In this document: positions 5,762-8,092 of the stretch, piece by piece | Layout of the letters: every line of letters begins with the position of its first letter | Position numbering within the stretch: the first letter of the stretch is position 1 | Assembly: GCA_023252095.1 (NCBI GenBank) | Contig: JAHEXN010000157.1 | Coordinates: 1-8,092 of the forward strand | Direction of reading: 5' to 3' | From: Actinomycetes bacterium | GTDB taxonomy: Bacteria; Actinomycetota; Actinomycetes; Propionibacteriales; Nocardioidaceae | DNA: 8,092 nucleotides | Position numbers and translations under genes: made by a program | The notes under the pieces: model-generated | Database searches by the model: none | Seen by the model: the letters and a program-made list of their open reading frames with translations, nothing else | What the model was told of the DNA's origin: nothing

Positions 5762-5776
5762 GGACGGAGGGGACCC

Positions 5777-6874
5777 ATGACGGCAGACCAGCTGATCGGG
5801 CCGGAGCGTGTCGGGGTCTCAGCGGCGTTCGGCCACTCGGGCAACCTGGCTCACGGACGCATCGTCCGCGCCATCTCACGCGTCACCGACGCCCCGATCG
5901 ACCTGCGCACCCGCAGCCTCGTGGCGGCGTGCTTCGACGAGTTCCTGCGCGCCGACTGCCGTCCGCGCATCGCCCTGCGCGCCACGGGCCAGCTGATGGA
6001 CGAGCTCGGTGCCGCACGGGCCCAGGTGGGGGTCTCGCGTCGCGACATCGACGCCACGTTCGTGCAGGTGCACGACATCGTCATGGGGTCGCTGACCCAG
6101 TTCACGCGCGGCCAGGTCGTGGGCGAGCCGATGCTGCGCCTGCGCCGTGACGTCAAGCACTACCTCGGTGGCCTCCATCGCCAGCTCTGCGCCGCCGTCG
6201 CCCGCGAGGAGATGCGGCAGGACCGTGAGCAGGCTGAGCGTGCCGCTCTGCAGGGCACCGTGGCCGCCCCCGCCGTCGACGGCCAGGTGCGGATGATCGT
6301 GGGTGTGGTCGACGAGCTGCCGCACGACCTGCTCGGCGATCCTCGCCTCCTGCCGGGACGCTCCTCCTTCGAGGTGCTGATGCCCGAAGGGGTCGACCCC
6401 GCCGAGCTCGAGAGCGTCGTCAGCGGCCAGGTCGTCGTCGGCCCGCTCGTGAGCGGAGCCGAGCTCGAGGAGTCCTCGGTCCTGGTGTGGCGGGCCGCGG
6501 CGCTGCTGCGCGAGGGCCGCGCGGCCGACCAGCGCCGACTCGTCCCGTTCTCCGACCTGCTGGGCGTGATGCTGGTCTGCGGCAATCCGGTGATGGCACG
6601 CCTGCTCGCCGCCAAGCACCTCGCTCCGCTCGCCCGTCTCACCCCGCACCGTCGCCGCGAGCTCGCCTCGACCCTGCTGGCGTGGCTCGAGCGCGGCGTG
6701 GCGGGCAACGTGCTCGCACGCGAGATCGGCGTGCCGCCGCAGACCGTGCACCACCGCCTCAAGCAGTGCCGCGACATCTTCGGCTCGGTCCTCGACGAGC
6801 CCACCCAGCGGCTTGAGCTCATCGTCGCCCTGCGCGCGACCCAGCCCGAGTGGGCCGGTCGTCCACAGGCCTGA
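5777..6874 (+). CDS. PucR/CdaR-family transcriptional regulator
   Basis: This is a 365-residue DNA-binding regulator. The C-terminus (about 290-353) matches the PucR-type helix-turn-helix (HTH_30): an ELASTLLAWLERG helix, NVLAREIGVPPQTVHHRLKQC with the recognition helix near 319-330, and closing RLELIVALRA. The N-terminus (about 40-145), with LMDELGAARAQVGVSRRDID, resembles the helical RsbRD-type domain often fused to PucR regulators. The middle (about 170-280) looks like the degenerate GGDEF-like domain of the CdaR group, including VVVGPLVSGAELEESSVLVWRAA. The effector is unknown; the family includes purine, sugar-acid and other catabolic regulators. Start ATG 5777 is well supported by GGAGG six bases upstream. 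It is divergent from the biotin-carboxylase-like gene across a dyad-rich region, so control of that gene and of itself is the natural hypothesis, not shown. TGA stop is 6872-6874. Confidence 0.88.
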   Translation: MTADQLIGPERVGVSAAFGHSGNLAHGRIVRAISRVTDAPIDLRTRSLVAACFDEFLRADCRPRIALRATGQLMDELGAARAQVGVSRRDIDATFVQVHDIVMGSLTQFTRGQVVGEPMLRLRRDVKHYLGGLHRQLCAAVAREEMRQDREQAERAALQGTVAAPAVDGQVRMIVGVVDELPHDLLGDPRLLPGRSSFEVLMPEGVDPAELESVVSGQVVVGPLVSGAELEESSVLVWRAAALLREGRAADQRRLVPFSDLLGVMLVCGNPVMARLLAAKHLAPLARLTPHRRRELASTLLAWLERGVAGNVLAREIGVPPQTVHHRLKQCRDIFGSVLDEPTQRLELIVALRATQPEWAGRPQA

Positions 6875-6938
6875 CGATCGTGACTTCCGCCCGTCGCCGG
6901 ATCTTGGCATCCTAGGCGGGACGGGGGAGGATCGAGGG

Positions 6939-7211
6939 GTGACGACGTTGACCGAGCTGCAGACGTGGACCGTGATCGGCGGTTTTCTGACGGCGATCTT
7001 CGCCATGCTGGGCATCGTCACGTCGTCGTTCAACCGCACGATCCGCACCGAGGTGGGGTCGTTGCGTTCTGAGATCGGTCGGGTCGAAGGGCGCATCGAC
7101 GCGCTCGGTGTCGAGATGCGCACCGAGTTCCGCCGCGTCGACGACCGGTTCGACCACCTCGACCGTGACGTCCAGGCTCTGACCCGTCACGTCTTCGGCC
7201 GCCCGGAGTAG
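6939..7211 (+). CDS. Small membrane protein with coiled coil, function unknown
   Basis: I do not recognise a named family. The 90-residue protein begins at GTG 6939, with GGGGGAGG ending 8 bases upstream; an earlier in-frame ATG at 6813 lies inside the regulator gene and has no such support. Residues about 10-28 form one transmembrane helix (WTVIGGFLTAIFAMLGIVT). Residues about 35-85 are charged and heptad-like (EVGSLRSEIGRVEGRIDALG, then RVDDRFDHLDRDV), which predicts a parallel coiled coil. Short proteins with tails of repeated RxDxRFD heptads are frequent in bacteria and usually uncharacterised. The gene lies 64 bases after the regulator and 25 bases before the helicase, so cotranscription with the helicase is possible. 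Oligomerisation at the membrane is the only role the sequence supports. Confidence 0.78.
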   Translation: MTTLTELQTWTVIGGFLTAIFAMLGIVTSSFNRTIRTEVGSLRSEIGRVEGRIDALGVEMRTEFRRVDDRFDHLDRDVQALTRHVFGRPE

Positions 7212-7236
7212 GAGTGAGGGTCGGTAGGTTGCCGGG

Positions 7237-8092
7237 ATGGCGCTGACGATCACCGACGACTTCCGGCGGGCGCTGGAGCTGCTCGAGGCCGGTGAGCACC
7301 TGTTCCTCACGGGCAAGGCCGGCACCGGCAAGTCGACGTTGGTCCGCCACTTCCTCGAGACGACCGACCGTCGCGTCGTGGTGGCGGCGCCTACGGGCAT
7401 CGCAGCGCTCAACGTCGAGGGCTACACGATCCACCGCCTGTTCGGCTTCCAGTCGACGACCCATCTCGACGACGTGCGGACCGGCACCTACCGGCCGGGC
7501 CGGTTCATGAAGACCATCCGGTCGCTCCAGACGCTCGTGATCGACGAGGCGTCGATGGTGCGGGCCGACGTGTTCGACATGGTCGCGGCGGCGCTCGAGC
7601 GCTTCGGTCCGCGCCAGGGTGAGCCGTTCGGCGGGGTGCAGGTCGTGCTCGTGGGTGACCTCCTGCAGCTGCCACCGGTCGTCGAGGACCGTGCGGCGGA
7701 GCACTTCACGACGCACTACGAGACGCCGTACTTCTTCTCGGCCCACGCCTTCGACCGCGACCGATTTCCGACCGTCGCGCTCACCACGGTGTTCCGCCAG
7801 CTCGGCGACGACCGACTCACGTCGCTGCTCAACGCCGTGCGCGAGGGGGTGCTTCTCGAGCATGCGCAGGCCGAGCTCAACGCCCGGGTAGATCCGGATT
7901 TCGAACCCCCGGAGGACGAGCTCTGGTTGACGCTCGCTCCCTCCAACACGATCGTCACGGCTCGCAACCGCCAGCGCCTTGAGCGGCTCGAGGGCGAGCT
8001 CGCGGAGGTGCACGCGGTCGAGTCGGGTGACGTGTCGGGCTTCGACCCACCCACCGATGCCGTCCTGCGGGTCAAGGTCGGTGCCCAGATCA
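7237..8092 (+). CDS. PIF1/RecD-like superfamily 1B DNA helicase, N-terminal part
   Basis: The open frame runs from ATG 7237 off the right edge, giving 285 residues. Helicase motifs occur in order: Walker A GKAGTGKST (26-34, Lys32), motif Ia APTGIAALNVEGYTIHRLF (51-69), Walker B VIDEASMV (101-108), motif III VGDLLQLPPV (139-148) and TTVFRQ (183-188) with the likely arginine finger Arg187. These identify the PIF1 branch of SF1B 5'-to-3' helicases, which unwind DNA using ATP during repair, replication or structure removal. The later motifs and any C-terminal accessory domain lie outside the window, so the exact subfamily is open. The ribosome site GGTAGG (7223-7228) is moderate, 8 bases before ATG. 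The preceding small gene is 25 bases away. No frame damage is seen. Confidence 0.92.
   Translation, partial: MALTITDDFRRALELLEAGEHLFLTGKAGTGKSTLVRHFLETTDRRVVVAAPTGIAALNVEGYTIHRLFGFQSTTHLDDVRTGTYRPGRFMKTIRSLQTLVIDEASMVRADVFDMVAAALERFGPRQGEPFGGVQVVLVGDLLQLPPVVEDRAAEHFTTHYETPYFFSAHAFDRDRFPTVALTTVFRQLGDDRLTSLLNAVREGVLLEHAQAELNARVDPDFEPPEDELWLTLAPSNTIVTARNRQRLERLEGELAEVHAVESGDVSGFDPPTDAVLRVKVGAQI

Larger units (their letters stand above)
5416..5776. other. Divergent intergenic control region, 361 bp
   Basis: No convincing gene lies here. It separates the minus-strand biotin-carboxylase-like gene from the plus-strand PucR-type regulator. It holds the three dyads listed separately and six copies of GTCAC or GTGAC (5447, 5607, 5616, 5634, 5680, 5723). 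A TAGCGT hexamer on the minus strand (5420-5425) has the TAnnnT form of an actinobacterial -10 and is placed for a leaderless start at ATG 5412. On the plus strand TTGTCG (5660-5665) is a weak -35 candidate without a clear -10. Confidence 0.6.

Noticed and set aside
6813..6938. Longer N-terminus for the small membrane protein from ATG 6813
   Set aside because: It would overlap the regulator's coding end by 62 bases, gives a Pro/Ser-rich leader, and has no ribosome site as good as that before GTG 6939.
5876..7123. 415-codon open frame on - opposite the PucR-type gene
   Set aside because: Antisense shadow of a gene with clear domains; the product is His/Ala/Glu-rich with no recognisable motif.
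7030..8013. 327-codon open frame on - opposite the helicase
   Set aside because: The plus strand has textbook helicase motifs through this whole region; the minus frame crosses two plus-strand genes and has no motif.
1..8092. tRNA, rRNA, CRISPR array, transposase or phage genes
   Set aside because: No cloverleaf, regularly spaced repeat array, DDE-type ORF or phage structural gene was recognised on either strand by eye.

Overview
The base composition is very GC-rich, third codon positions are nearly all G or C, GTG and TTG starts are common, and every protein looks actinobacterial. This points to a high-GC Gram-positive chromosome. The family Nocardioidaceae (Aeromicrobium or Nocardioides type) is a plausible guess, supported by the TCGAGAC/GTCTCGATAC-type intergenic repeats, but the sequence alone does not settle the genus.

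Layout from left to right. (1) The last ~119 codons of an acyl-CoA synthetase on + (1-361). (2) A convergent gap (362-560) with two oppositely oriented copies of a ~45 bp repeat and a short hairpin. (3) A run of three minus-strand genes, read right to left: a biotin-carboxylase-like protein (4468-5415), phosphoenolpyruvate carboxylase (1525 to about 4278), and a membrane-anchored class III nucleotide cyclase (561-1406). A long imperfect hairpin (1435-1502) separates the last two. (4) A 361 bp divergent control region (5416-5776) rich in dyads. (5) A plus-strand run: a PucR/CdaR-type regulator (5777-6874), a small membrane plus coiled-coil protein (6939-7211), and the start of a PIF1/RecD-like helicase (7237 to beyond the window).

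The most unusual item is the biotin-carboxylase-like protein. It keeps the family's N-terminal and C-terminal folds and several conserved structural motifs. However, it lacks about 70 residues covering the ATP-grasp lid, and nearly every metal-binding, bicarbonate-binding and catalytic residue is replaced. It has an open, codon-typical frame, so it looks like a maintained pseudoenzyme and not a decaying gene. It lies directly upstream of ppc, a major anaplerotic carboxylase, and shares its upstream region with the PucR-type regulator. A regulatory or scaffold role linked to carboxylation or acyl-CoA metabolism is possible but is only inference.

The divergent region holds an 11 bp inverted repeat close to the pseudoenzyme start, a 15 bp nearly perfect inverted repeat with an A-tract in mid-region, an 8 bp hairpin just before the regulator's Shine-Dalgarno, and six GTCAC/GTGAC pentamers. 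Together they suggest a regulated, possibly autoregulated, divergent promoter. I see no tRNA, rRNA, CRISPR array, transposase or prophage gene.
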